Source: Methanococcoides seepicolus
GTDB taxonomy: Archaea; Halobacteriota; Methanosarcinia; Methanosarcinales; Methanosarcinaceae
Assembly: GCF_023684405.1 (NCBI RefSeq)
Contig: NZ_JAGSOI010000007.1
Span: 1 to 64,000 of the forward strand
Length of the DNA: 64,000 nucleotides
Reading direction: 5' to 3'
Both the position numbers and the translations under genes were made by a program. Shown one piece after another: positions 34,481-43,213 of the stretch (its first letter is position 1; each line of letters opens with the position of its first letter). Below the pieces are notes generated by a model. The model was not told the origin of the DNA. It saw only the letters and a list, made by a program, of their open reading frames with translations, and did no database searches.

Positions 34481-35011
34481 ATGAAAATACTTGCTATTTC
34501 TGACACACATCTCAAGGAGGGTGATATACCCCCCACCTTCAAGGGATTGCTTGATGACTGCGATATAATCGCCCATGCTGGCGATTTTACATCAACTGAA
34601 TGCTATAATGCATTTGCAGCCACAGGTAAACTTAAGGCAGTACATGGGAATTCAGATAATTCTGAATTAAGACAATTATTGCCTGAAAGACTTGTTTTTG
34701 AAGCAGATGGGGTTAAGATAGGGATCGTTCATGAAGGCTCACTGTCTATTATGGATACGACCGCTTTGCGTTATCTAGCCCTTGAGATGGGGGTTGATGT
34801 CCTTATATTCGGACACATCCACAGACCATTGATAGAAAAAAGCGATGTGATACTGATATGCCCGGGTTCACCGACAAAACCACGCCTTTCAGACCCATCT
34901 GTAGTATTGATAGATATTGAGGCTGGAAAAATATCTCCCAAGATCGTTGAGATCGAAGGGAAAGCATGCGGGTTCATCGATTTTTCACGAGATCTGGAGA
35001 ACGATAGATAA
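34481..35011 (+). CDS. YfcE/MJ0936-type metallophosphoesterase
   Basis: A 176-residue calcineurin-like phosphoesterase. Metal ligands sit in ISDTHL (D-x-H), HAGDFTS (GD), HGNSDN (GNxD, here GNSD), IVHEG and GHIHRP (GHxH). These small enzymes hydrolyse phosphodiesters; the natural substrate is unclear. The gene begins ATG 34481 with the usual KILAISDTH. Confidence 0.9.
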   Translation: MKILAISDTHLKEGDIPPTFKGLLDDCDIIAHAGDFTSTECYNAFAATGKLKAVHGNSDNSELRQLLPERLVFEADGVKIGIVHEGSLSIMDTTALRYLALEMGVDVLIFGHIHRPLIEKSDVILICPGSPTKPRLSDPSVVLIDIEAGKISPKIVEIEGKACGFIDFSRDLENDR

Positions 35012-35030
35012 AAACGATAATGGCAAGGCT

Positions 35031-35277
35031 TTATTCTTCCTGATCGTTTATAGTTTCTATTTTGAACATTACACCCATGTTAGGAAGACTTAACTGCGCT
35101 TTATCGCCAAATTTCAGAATCTCATCAACATTTAGGGAAATGTCCCAGTCATAAACATGATCATAAAACCCTGAACCGGTTTAAAGCCCATTGACATAAG
35201 GCGTCTGTTAACTTTAGAAGGACTGGCACCTTCAATGCCGAACCATATCAAAATGTCTTCATAACATCACCGTACAT
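35031..35277 (-). pseudogene. Frameshifted small conserved protein
   Basis: ATG 35277 reads MYGDVMK. The frame then shifts to DILIWFGIEGASPSKVNRRL followed by MSMGFKPVQG, and shifts again to YDHVYDWDISLNVDEILKFG and ends NDQEE at TAA 35031-35033. The three pieces together make about 82 residues, all hydrophilic and coherent. Two single-base indels (near 35258 and 35180) would restore one frame. It fits a small archaeal family I cannot name with confidence. It may be a true pseudogene or reflect sequence errors. Confidence 0.6.
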
Positions 35278-35351
35278 ATGTAAGATGACTTCTTTACCTA
35301 CGTTTTGTTCAAAAATAGGAAAACTGCACAAAATGTGCAGTTGTTGAAATA

Positions 35352-35918
35352 TCAGAGATCTTCTTTCAATGATCTCAAAGCTTCCTTGACCATTGATGAA
35401 TAATGATCTTTATCAGTATTGTAGTGCTCTTTTGCTTTGACGACATTGGAATCCATATTATCAAGATCCTTGACACGCTCAAGAGTTCGTCTTGCCGTAT
35501 CAGCAACCCAAAGATCGCGTGTTGTAACATCGACAATAGAGATCGATTCCGGCCTTACTGATGTAAGAACTGTGCCCTCAGCGGTTGTATAAGTGCTTGG
35601 CTTGCCTACGATCGCTACAAAAGCGGGAGTTTCACATTCTGCAAGAGCCTGAGCAGCTTCCGGCTGGTACTGACCTGCATAGATCATGAAAGAACCAGTT
35701 GGATCGGACACGCGACCCCTCCAATACTCGGAATCCGTACCGATATCCTCTTTCTCGATGAGAGTACCTACAATGAAAAGGCGATTTACCTTTGCACCGG
35801 TAGGTGTCAGCAGATATTGTGGGGAATACTGGTCATCCCCATCCTTGAAAGTCAGATTGGATTCTCTGAATTCCTGTGCAAAAACACGCCTTGAAACTTC
35901 CCTAACATATCCAGCCAT
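35352..35918 (-). CDS. RPA-associated OB-fold protein
   Basis: A 188-residue protein with an OB-fold (TPTGAKVNRLFIVGTLIEKEDIG, VSDPTGSFMIYAGQYQPEAAQAL, ATPAFVAIVGKPSTYTT). Such proteins are encoded next to archaeal RPA and probably bind it. ATG 35918 follows the stop of the RPA gene by one base, with GGAGGTG as ribosome site. A paralogue of 287 residues is paired with the other RPA at 49454. Confidence 0.8.
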   Translation of the reverse strand: MAGYVREVSRRVFAQEFRESNLTFKDGDDQYSPQYLLTPTGAKVNRLFIVGTLIEKEDIGTDSEYWRGRVSDPTGSFMIYAGQYQPEAAQALAECETPAFVAIVGKPSTYTTAEGTVLTSVRPESISIVDVTTRDLWVADTARRTLERVKDLDNMDSNVVKAKEHYNTDKDHYSSMVKEALRSLKEDL

Positions 35919-37199
35919 TTAGAGCACCTCCGCCTCTGTAATAAGTTCATCAAGCATTTCCATATCCAGCCCATCCTGCAGTTCAATTGAATCTACAAGA
36001 ATGTAGCGATCAACTTTGGAGCCAGTCACGATGAAATATTTTCCAAGTAATTTTAACTTCATCTGATCAAGGACAACACCCTGATCAAGTGCATCAGCAG
36101 CCATGGAAATTGCATCATCCAGAGTTATACCACTTACCTGTTCAGCAAGATCTCTTTTAAGAATAGATTCCTGTGCAGTGTTACCGTCATCAAGAACTGC
36201 CTTGATACGAAGATCATAAGTCCCATCTACTTTTCCATGCTCCATACAGGCACCTTTCGTGAGTGCCCTTTTACACTCAGGACAACGTTTTATCAATCCG
36301 GAACCTGACTGTACATCCACCATTGCACCAGCAAATATAATGGAAGAAGAAGCGATCTCTATGTCTTCATCAAGTTCTTCTATAGAACTGTTCTTGTTAA
36401 GAGTTAACTCAAACTTGTCATTCCATTCCTGTGCAACGACATTATTAAAAAGATAACTATTCCCCTCAGTGAGATCTAACAGATCTGCACTCGTCCATTT
36501 GATGAATTTGATAGTACCAGTGCTATCTCCGACCAATCCTACCTGAGATATAGATTCATGGGAATTGTCCCATAACTGAGAGACCTTTACTTTAATAGAT
36601 AACCATTTTCCATCTTCTGCAATATCAGCAACATTTACCATTGGTGCAGGCTGCCCATCTCCAGCTCCGCCGATCGGAGATGAAATAACTTCAATGTCCT
36701 CATCGAGTTCTTCTACTACAGTGTTCTTATTAAGAGTTACTTCAAACCTTCCATTCCACTCATTGCTAACAACATTCTTGAAATAGTAGCTTTTTCCCTC
36801 TTCAACATCAGGGATCATGTCACGTGCCCATTTGATGAACTTTATTGTAGCAGTTTCATCACCGATGATGCCTACCTGTGAAACAGATTCATGGGAACTG
36901 TCCCACAATTGTAAGACCTTTGCCTTGATGTTCACCCATTTTCCACCTTCATCAATCCCATTGAGCTTAACATCGGGTGTTGACCTCGAGTCAGGTGTTG
37001 TTGACTGACCACCAAAAAAAGCATTTCTGTCGAGATCATTTTCCTTTAAGAAATACGTAATGACACTTCTGCGAGCTTCATCAAGAGGAACTTTGAATTT
37101 TGTCACCAATTTATCAAGACGATCTACAATGTCCTCAATTGGTATATCCACACCAAGTTCCAAAAATTTTGATTTTATATTCTCTGCTGTTTTATCCAT
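35919..37199 (-). CDS. Replication protein A, single-strand DNA binding (operon 1)
   Basis: A 426-residue protein. Two OB-folds (about 75-165 and 185-275) share the pattern GKWVNIKAKVLQLWDSSHES and end in FELTLNKN. A zinc finger follows (CPECKRALTKGACMEHG), then a third domain. It coats single-stranded DNA in replication and repair. It is followed immediately by the RPA-associated gene. The two internal OB domains are very alike, showing duplication within the gene. Methanosarcinal archaea usually have several RPAs; another is at 50322. Confidence 0.9.
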   Translation of the reverse strand: MDKTAENIKSKFLELGVDIPIEDIVDRLDKLVTKFKVPLDEARRSVITYFLKENDLDRNAFFGGQSTTPDSRSTPDVKLNGIDEGGKWVNIKAKVLQLWDSSHESVSQVGIIGDETATIKFIKWARDMIPDVEEGKSYYFKNVVSNEWNGRFEVTLNKNTVVEELDEDIEVISSPIGGAGDGQPAPMVNVADIAEDGKWLSIKVKVSQLWDNSHESISQVGLVGDSTGTIKFIKWTSADLLDLTEGNSYLFNNVVAQEWNDKFELTLNKNSSIEELDEDIEIASSSIIFAGAMVDVQSGSGLIKRCPECKRALTKGACMEHGKVDGTYDLRIKAVLDDGNTAQESILKRDLAEQVSGITLDDAISMAADALDQGVVLDQMKLKLLGKYFIVTGSKVDRYILVDSIELQDGLDMEMLDELITEAEVL

Positions 37200-37309
37200 A
37201 TTATTTCCTCAAGCCTCATGTTTGTTCCTGATAGAGAGGCAAATTAACTTACATCACTTAAGTATAAGTAATTAAAGTAAGCGGGGTGAAAGTAATTGAA
37301 AAACTGAAA

Positions 37310-39142
37310 TTACCTACCCAAAAGGTCTGCAACAACCTTTGCTGCATCCCCTTCCCCAATGACAGTTACCACATCATCGAATTCAAGTACGAGGTTACCG
37401 TTTGCAATGAACGATTGATTACCCCTCCTCACCATTAGCAGAAGACTGTCCTCAGGAAGCGACAACTCTTTGATGGATTTTCCGGCAACCTTTGGATTTG
37501 TGACCTTGATCTCGAGTATATCCCCACCTTCACCTACTTCGCACATGGAGAACATGTGAGGCCTACCAACCATATTATCGAGGAAAAGAGCAGTACTCAT
37601 GGCAGGGCTCATTGCGCGTATCTCAAGGTCCCAAAATGCATGTAGGTTTTCCATATTGTTTACCCTTGCAACTATCTGATCTTCCTTGAAACCGAACTTT
37701 GTCTTTGCGATCTGGCATACCAGAAGATTGGTATTATCCTGATCAGTACTTGCAACGACATATTTTGCATTTTCAATACCGGCTTTTTTGAGGACATTCA
37801 CATCTTCCGCATCGCCATGTACGACACGAATTCCAGATTTCATAAGGCGTTGACAGTGCTCATCGGATGATTCAACAACAACTACATTTTCACCTCTTTT
37901 TTCAAATCTCTCCGCAAGTATTCTGCCGACTTCTCCTCCGCCTACTATAAGGATCTCCATGGGTATCACTCCTAAAAACTTAGCTACATATTTCGACAGG
38001 AAACCTGTCATTAATACAGTAATGATAACAGTTAAAAATACCAGACCTACAAGCTCTTGCCCACCTTCAAAATTTAAACCATTCAGTTTTATCGCAAAAT
38101 AAGTTGCAATTGATGCGGGTACGACTCCGCGAGGACCAACAAACGAGATAAATAGCTTTTCCTTAGTATTGAACGCTGTCCCCACCATACTTGCAAAAAC
38201 GGAAAGAGGACGAACAAAGAACATCAATAAGAATACAACAGTAATTCCAAGAAGACCGATCCTGAAAATATCTTCGAACCTGAGCATTGCAGCAAGAAGA
38301 ATAAAGATAAGAGAGAGCATCATCATAACGAGATCCCCTTTGAACTCTTTTAAAACATTCTTGTAAGGTACATCTGAGGTACCCATAATTATTCCAAACA
38401 CTGCCATTGCAAGGATCCCGGATTCTGCACCCAATGACTCAGAGACTACAAAAATAGCAATAACTGAAGTTAAGGTCAAAAATTTCACCATTTGCTCGGA
38501 GATAACGGCTTTTGAGAGGAACTTTGATAATAAGAAACCTCCCAGTGAACCCATTAACAGACCAATGAGAGCTCTGTAAAGAATAAAGCTGGCAACTTCA
38601 AAACCTGATAACTGGGAAACTACGACCTCAAAAACAAGTGCTGCAAGTATAACACAGGCGGCATCGTTAAGGACACCTTCAAGCTCTAGGGTTTTGCTGA
38701 CCTTATGACTTACCCGGACCTGCCTCACAACAGGAGTGATCACCGTAGGACCTGTTGCAGTTACCAATGCTCCGAAAACAGCAGCTATTTCCAATGGGAT
38801 ACCAACTATTGCATAGCTTAGAAATGTTGCACAGACGAATGTAATAATGACCCCAATGGTCACAAGCCTGAGCACACCTTTTTGTATGGCCCTTATCGAC
38901 TTCACATCAATATGAAGCCCACCATCAAATACTATCACTGCAACGCACAAAGAGACTATTGCTGTAAGACCTTCTCCAAGAAGAGAAGGGTCCAGAAGTC
39001 CAAGTATTTCAGGTCCTGCAATGATACCTTCTGCAAGCAGAAAAATAAGGACGGGCATTTTGAAGAGCCTGCTCAGACTTTGTGCCAGAAGGCTCATGAC
39101 CAATACCGCAAGCGCGATCTGTAACAGATATATGGATTCCAC
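37310..39142 (-). CDS. Cation/proton antiporter with TrkA (RCK) domains
   Basis: A 610-residue protein. The first 390 residues form a 12-helix Na+(K+)/H+ exchanger of the CPA family (AEGIIAGPEILGLL, GVLNDAACVILAALVFE, GPRGVVPASIATYFAI). Residues about 395-515 are a TrkA-N/RCK Rossmann domain (MEILIVGGGEVGRILAERFE, GDAEDVNVLKKAGI), and the last 80 a TrkA-C domain. The RCK part usually gates transport by nucleotide or c-di-AMP. It is monocistronic. Confidence 0.85.
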   Translation of the reverse strand: MESIYLLQIALAVLVMSLLAQSLSRLFKMPVLIFLLAEGIIAGPEILGLLDPSLLGEGLTAIVSLCVAVIVFDGGLHIDVKSIRAIQKGVLRLVTIGVIITFVCATFLSYAIVGIPLEIAAVFGALVTATGPTVITPVVRQVRVSHKVSKTLELEGVLNDAACVILAALVFEVVVSQLSGFEVASFILYRALIGLLMGSLGGFLLSKFLSKAVISEQMVKFLTLTSVIAIFVVSESLGAESGILAMAVFGIIMGTSDVPYKNVLKEFKGDLVMMMLSLIFILLAAMLRFEDIFRIGLLGITVVFLLMFFVRPLSVFASMVGTAFNTKEKLFISFVGPRGVVPASIATYFAIKLNGLNFEGGQELVGLVFLTVIITVLMTGFLSKYVAKFLGVIPMEILIVGGGEVGRILAERFEKRGENVVVVESSDEHCQRLMKSGIRVVHGDAEDVNVLKKAGIENAKYVVASTDQDNTNLLVCQIAKTKFGFKEDQIVARVNNMENLHAFWDLEIRAMSPAMSTALFLDNMVGRPHMFSMCEVGEGGDILEIKVTNPKVAGKSIKELSLPEDSLLLMVRRGNQSFIANGNLVLEFDDVVTVIGEGDAAKVVADLLGR

Positions 39143-39275
39143 TTTAAAACTCCAGAAAGCATTTAGGCATCTGCCTGAGTAATGTTAATAGAGATAATGC
39201 AATTAAAATATAAAGTTGTTTTCAAAAACGACTAATATAATGGTGTTGAAACCAAATGATTTTGAAAGATCACTA

Positions 39276-39316
39276 AAAAAAGAAAAGATAAAAAGAAGAC
39301 AGGGTAGAACCCTATC
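39276..39316 (-). terminator. Terminator of the methylamine operon, after mtbB
   Basis: On the minus strand GATAGGGT (39309-39316) and ACCCTGTC (39298-39305) form an 8-bp stem with loop TCT. A run rich in T (TTCTTTTTATCTTTTC) follows. It lies 14-54 bp past the mtbB stop. Confidence 0.65.
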
Positions 39317-39329
39317 TACTTTATTGAAA

Positions 39330-40733
39330 TTATGCGATTGTGTTTCTGAAAGTTTCACAGCAGTTGATTTCGATATCGAGGAGTTTCTCGATGTTCATCT
39401 TAGCTGCAATACCCTTTGCGCAACCTGGCACAGAGGTGATTACACCGATGTCGAGCTCTTCTCTGATCTCTCTCATGACGAACTCGTCGGAAAGGTCTGC
39501 ATTTGAGACACCGAGCTTCTTTGCTACGAAGTCCTTTGCTTCTCCAAGTCTCATGTTCTTTGAGAACTGCATCCTTGCAACAAGGTCACCAGCTGCTCTC
39601 ATACCGGTCATACCGGAAGCCATGATGTGTGCGATTGGCATACCGAGTGGGTCGCCAACACCGATCTATATTCCATCTACGCCTGCGATCTCAACAATTG
39701 CCTTGCTTGCCCTTGTTACTGCATCTATTGGAGGGGTCTCAAGCATTGGAATACCGCCGACACCCATACCCATATCTGCGTGACATGGAATAGAGGATGC
39801 TTCGACAGCTGCCTTTGTGAATGTTACTGAACGACCCATGTTCCATGCGGAAGTCTTGCTGGTGTTTGTGTTACATACTGGACCGAAGGTGTTAGCTCCT
39901 GCCTTCTCAGCAAGTAATACCTGCTCGTGTGGCCAGAGACCTGCAAGTCTTGTACCATCGTACTCAAGGTCACCGTGCATACCAAGAACGAGTTCTCCTG
40001 CCATACCTGCATTGATGTACATGTTAGGGAACTCTTTTCGGAGTTGCTCAATAGCATTAAGTGATGCGTACATGTCACCGTCGCCAGCTGCGCCGATGGT
40101 ATCGAAGTTAACACCGTCAGAGCCAACCTTCTGGAGCTTCTGCATGATCCAGACCATGTCACGTATTCCGTGGTCACCAGCGTGCTGGATAGAGTCCTGA
40201 GCTTCAGATATCTTGAAAGCTTTCATAAGGTCGCCTGGGTTCTCGAAAGGACCATCAGGAGTGTAGTACAGACCCATGTTTGGCATTGCACCGTAGAGCA
40301 TAGGAATAACCATGTTCTGCTGGCAAACTTCCATTGTCTGCTGTTCCTGGGAGATAACTGGCTTGACTGGCTTGAAGCTGTAGTCGATGTGACCGAGCTC
40401 CATTGTGTCTGCGCCAAATGCACGCTCGTGGACCATTGAACCAACGAGTCTGCTTGCAGGAATACCTACACCACTGTTACCCTGGTCACCATCGATCCTG
40501 ATAGCACCAATGTCGTGTGTTACCGGAACTTCAAGTCCTGGCTCTACACCGACGATCCTGCCAGGTGAAGTGATGATGTCAAGCATATGATCCATTTCAT
40601 CTTCGGAAAGTGCTGGAATGTCACCGAGGTCTGCTGCGTCAGCACAACCTGCTTCGATGTCAGCCAGTATGTCTTCCTTGGTCATGAAGATCTTCTGACC
40701 GTCACCCATTCTTAAGAAATATTCTGTTGCCAT
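39330..40733 (-). CDS. mtbB: Dimethylamine methyltransferase MtbB (pyrrolysine protein)
   Basis: A 467-residue protein if the in-frame TAG at 39666-39668 is read as pyrrolysine (codon 356), the position known for MtbB. The pieces are [17 protein letters not shown]... up to [10 protein letters not shown], then UAG, then [19 protein letters not shown]. MtbB moves a methyl group from dimethylamine to the cobalt of MtbC, feeding methanogenesis. It lies 22 bp downstream of mtbC. Because UAG would otherwise truncate it at 355 residues, it requires tRNA-Pyl, encoded elsewhere. Confidence 0.95.
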
Positions 40734-40755
40734 GTTTACACCTTAAAATTTGTGA

Positions 40756-41400
40756 TTATAAAAGAAGCTCTTTTGCTTTTGCTACAGCTTCACTTGCATT
40801 TTCTGCATAGCAGTCTGCGCCACATTTCTTTGCCCATGCGTCTGTTGCTGGTGCGCCACCGACCATGACCTTGATGCTGTCCCTCATGCCGTTCTCTTTG
40901 AGAAGCTCGATGACTTCTTTCTGGCCCTGAAGGGTTGTTGTCATAAGTGCGGAGAGACCGACCATGTCAGCGTTGGTTTCCTTGATCTTGTCAATGAAGT
41001 TCTGTACAGGAACATCTCTGCCAATGTCGTGGACTTCAAAGCCTGCTGCCTGAAGCATTGTTGATACGATTGCCTTACCGATGTCGTGAACGTCACCCTC
41101 GACGGTACCGTTTACGATAACACCGAGCTTAGTGGATGCGCCTTCGCCGGTTGCAAGCTCGTCCTGGAGCATTTCAACACCAGCGGACATTGCGTCTGCT
41201 GCCATCATGACGTGTGGAAGGAAAAGCTTTCCTCTCTCGAAGAGTACACCGACTTCGTTCATGCCTGCTGCGAGACCATTGTCGATAAGTTCTACTGCTG
41301 GAGCCTGGCCCTTTGCCTTCTCTACTGCAGCGATTACATCGTCTTTCTTGCAACTTACTACCGCATCGGATAGTGTTTTAAATAATTCTTCGTTTGTCGT
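40756..41400 (-). CDS. mtbC: Dimethylamine corrinoid protein MtbC, apparent ACG start
   Basis: A 214-residue cobalamin protein. A helical cap (TNEELFKTLSDAVVSCKKDD) precedes the B12 domain with GDVHDIGKAIVS (base-off histidine), GLSALMTTT and GGAP motifs. It carries the methyl group from MtbB to MtbA. AGGAGG lies 7 bases before ACG at 41398-41400, in the same place where mttC has AAAGGAGTTTTAAAAATG. Frames extending further upstream (to 41511) would include unlikely sequence. Either ACG initiates, or this base was ATG in the parent strain. Confidence 0.9.
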   Translation of the reverse strand, partial: TTNEELFKTLSDAVVSCKKDDVIAAVEKAKGQAPAVELIDNGLAAGMNEVGVLFERGKLFLPHVMMAADAMSAGVEMLQDELATGEGASTKLGVIVNGTVEGDVHDIGKAIVSTMLQAAGFEVHDIGRDVPVQNFIDKIKETNADMVGLSALMTTTLQGQKEVIELLKENGMRDSIKVMVGGAPATDAWAKKCGADCYAENASEAVAKAKELLL

Positions 41401-41462
41401 TTTAAAACCTCCTTTGAAAACAATTCTATGACAATCCCAAAGGGACTTATAGAAAATTGAAA

Positions 41463-41525
41463 GTGTAGTTGGGGCGGATGCGCTGAGGCATATACCCCAT
41501 CGTTTACCCAAAAGTCCAACTACAC
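41463..41525 (-). promoter_or_regulatory. Structured spacer before mtbC
   Basis: On the minus strand GTGTAGTTGG (41516-41525) pairs with CCAACTACAC (41463-41472), ten perfect base pairs around 43 bases. Inside, ATGC and GCAT and a GGGG/CCCC pair suggest a further arm. It lies between the small membrane peptide and mtbC, so it could separate their expression by processing or attenuation. A promoter for mtbC may also lie here (TATATATTTTG on the complement near 41527-41540). Confidence 0.5.
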
Positions 41526-41549
41526 ATATATATTTTGTGTTTTAGGCCT

Positions 41550-41708
41550 TTAGAATTGGGACACGAATGTCCTTGCCTGCCACAGTGCGATCAAAGCAAT
41601 GACGATGATCGCGATCATCCAAGTGTATTCTGCTGCTGGAAAAACGGCAGTGGACATATCAAAGCCTTCACCGTAGTAGCCAACCATATAGTCGTTCATT
41701 ACTCCCAT
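41550..41708 (-). CDS. Small single-helix membrane protein of the methylamine operon
   Basis: A 52-residue frame: MGVMNDYMVGYYGEGFDMST, then a helix (WMIAIIVIALIALWQA), then RTFVSQF. AGGAGG lies six bases before its ATG. It stands between orf98 and mtbC. A subunit or regulator of the MttP permease is a reasonable guess given its location and size. It is easily missed by gene finders. Confidence 0.65.
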   Translation of the reverse strand: MGVMNDYMVGYYGEGFDMSTAVFPAAEYTWMIAIIVIALIALWQARTFVSQF

Positions 41709-41720
41709 ATTCAAACCTCC

Positions 41721-42017
41721 TTATACGTACATTAGGCATGCATCTGATGCACGAGTCTTTCCGAAATCTGTGATGACATATTTGTGCAAAAGGAAACCTT
41801 TCTTATACACACCATCTTCATCTACTTTTGATTCCACTGACCTGAGCATACCGCCTGAGGCTAACTCAAGGATATCGAAATTGAGTGAGTCTCTGCCGAA
41901 ATTGCTGTTCATTCCGTATTCTTTCTGCATCTGTTCAACGATCTCGTTGTTCCAGTGCTCCTTCTCATCAGAGAATAGCTCAAGCAACCTGAATTTTATT
42001 GGGCGTAGTCCAGCCAT
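41721..42017 (-). CDS. Conserved 98-residue protein, winged-helix-like
   Basis: Starts at ATG 42017 (MAGLRPIKFRLLELFSDEKE), preceded by GAGGTG, and overlaps nothing important; a longer frame from 42026 overlaps the mttP stop. It has the pattern of a winged helix (HWNNEIVEQMQKEYGMN, FDILELASGGMLRSVES, HKYVITDFGKTRASDA). It may regulate the operon or bind another subunit. Family not named with confidence. Confidence 0.6.
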   Translation of the reverse strand: MAGLRPIKFRLLELFSDEKEHWNNEIVEQMQKEYGMNSNFGRDSLNFDILELASGGMLRSVESKVDEDGVYKKGFLLHKYVITDFGKTRASDACLMYV

Positions 42018-42018
42018 A

Positions 42019-43083
42019 TTATTCACCTCTCAGAGATTCCATGTCACCTGTTTCTTCGGAGATCATTACAAAGCTACCGAGGACACAAAGTGCACCACCG
42101 ACAAGTACTGTCCATGCTGGCACCTGTGCAAGGAAAAGGTACATGAAGATCACAGCGCAAAGACCGTAAAGGTTTCCTATACCCTGACCTCTTCCAACAC
42201 CGATAAGTGGGAATGATTTATACCAGCAGACATAACAGAACCCGAATGTGATACCTGCGAATGCAAGGACCAGGATTGACAGTGGGTTAAATGCTGCAAT
42301 TGCATACTCGAAGATTGGATATCCAGCAAGTGCGACTGCTGGTACGATGAGGACCCACCAGAGGAGGTTTTCACCAATGAAACGAATTGCAATACCAACA
42401 TCAGGTTCTGCAATGTCGAGACCCTTTCCAGCAATAGCGCCTTCAATACCCCAACCTAATGCAGCCATTAATCCACCAGCGTATCCGATCCATGCGATAT
42501 TTCCAGCGGATATCTCAGCAAGAGCTCCACCAACGAAGATGGTAAGTCCACCAGCGATGATGACAAAGATACCAAGAGCTGCACGTTTACTGATCTTTTC
42601 ACCATACCAGTAATAGGCCAAAACTGAACCGATCACAGGATAGAGCAAAGCAGCAACTGCTGCGAAACCGGCACCAACGAATCCAATAGCAATGAATGAA
42701 CCAAGGATAGCCATAGGGCCACCAAAGATAGATGCAAGGAAGAACCATTTACTGCATGGGTGGAACTCTTTCAATGTTCTCTTCATTTCTCCGAACTTAC
42801 CAAGAGCACCATTCCAAATTAAAAGTGCAATAATAACAGTTAACGCATTGAACGCAGATATCAGTACAGCGACCACAAGTGTTGCAGCTGTTGCACTTTC
42901 GTATGTTCCTGCACCAGTTGGATCTGCAATATTGATCCACATTGCATCAAATGGAGGTACTGCCCAGATAATTGTTCCAGGAATATACCAGATACCCCAT
43001 AATAATGCACAGAACAAAGCCCACATGTAGCCCTTGTTCATTTTACGTTTATTTTCCAATTTCTTCAATTCTCTTATGTCCAA
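42019..43083 (-). CDS. mttP: Putative trimethylamine permease MttP
   Basis: A 354-residue membrane protein with about ten helices in two EamA/DMT-like halves (GYMWALFCALLWGIWYIPGT, GYAGGLMAALGWGIEGAIA). AGGAGG lies seven bases before TTG 43081-43083, making TTG the likely start over the internal ATG at 43041. It sits between mttC and orf98 in the classical mttC-mttB-mttP cluster order, where it is believed to import trimethylamine. The name rests on synteny. Confidence 0.85.
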   Translation of the reverse strand: MDIRELKKLENKRKMNKGYMWALFCALLWGIWYIPGTIIWAVPPFDAMWINIADPTGAGTYESATAATLVVAVLISAFNALTVIIALLIWNGALGKFGEMKRTLKEFHPCSKWFFLASIFGGPMAILGSFIAIGFVGAGFAAVAALLYPVIGSVLAYYWYGEKISKRAALGIFVIIAGGLTIFVGGALAEISAGNIAWIGYAGGLMAALGWGIEGAIAGKGLDIAEPDVGIAIRFIGENLLWWVLIVPAVALAGYPIFEYAIAAFNPLSILVLAFAGITFGFCYVCWYKSFPLIGVGRGQGIGNLYGLCAVIFMYLFLAQVPAWTVLVGGALCVLGSFVMISEETGDMESLRGE

Positions 43084-43102
43084 AGTGACTCCTCCAACTC
43101 TA

Positions 43103-43124
43103 TAATAATAATAATAATAATAAT
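43103..43124. repeat. (ATA)n microsatellite upstream of mttP
   Basis: About seven ATA/TAA units lie in the mttC-mttP gap, roughly 20 bp upstream of the mttP start. Length change here could affect mttP expression, though nothing shows that it does. Confidence 0.5.
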
Positions 43125-43162
43125 TCGTACAAGTATATATAATTATAGATAATAAATTCTAA

Positions 43163-43193
43163 AGAAAAGAAAAAGGAGTCCGAGCGAACCCCT
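43163..43193 (-). terminator. Hairpin after mttC
   Basis: On the minus strand AGGGGTTCG and CGGACTCCT pair (with G.U pairs) around CT, followed by TTTTTCTTTTCTTT. It lies 20 bp after mttC, before the AT-rich region of mttP. It probably sets a lower level for the downstream permease. Confidence 0.5.
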
Positions 43194-43213
43194 CATCTTC
43201 TCATAGAGTCAAT

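Noticed and set aside
41401-41511. N-terminal extension of mtbC to 41511
   Set aside because: The extension crosses the stem at 41463-41525 and the AGGAGG ribosome site, and shares nothing with MtbC or MttC N-termini.
43103-43124. Trinucleotide run as a CRISPR or other array
   Set aside because: It is a simple ATA microsatellite with no spacers. I found no CRISPR array anywhere in the window.
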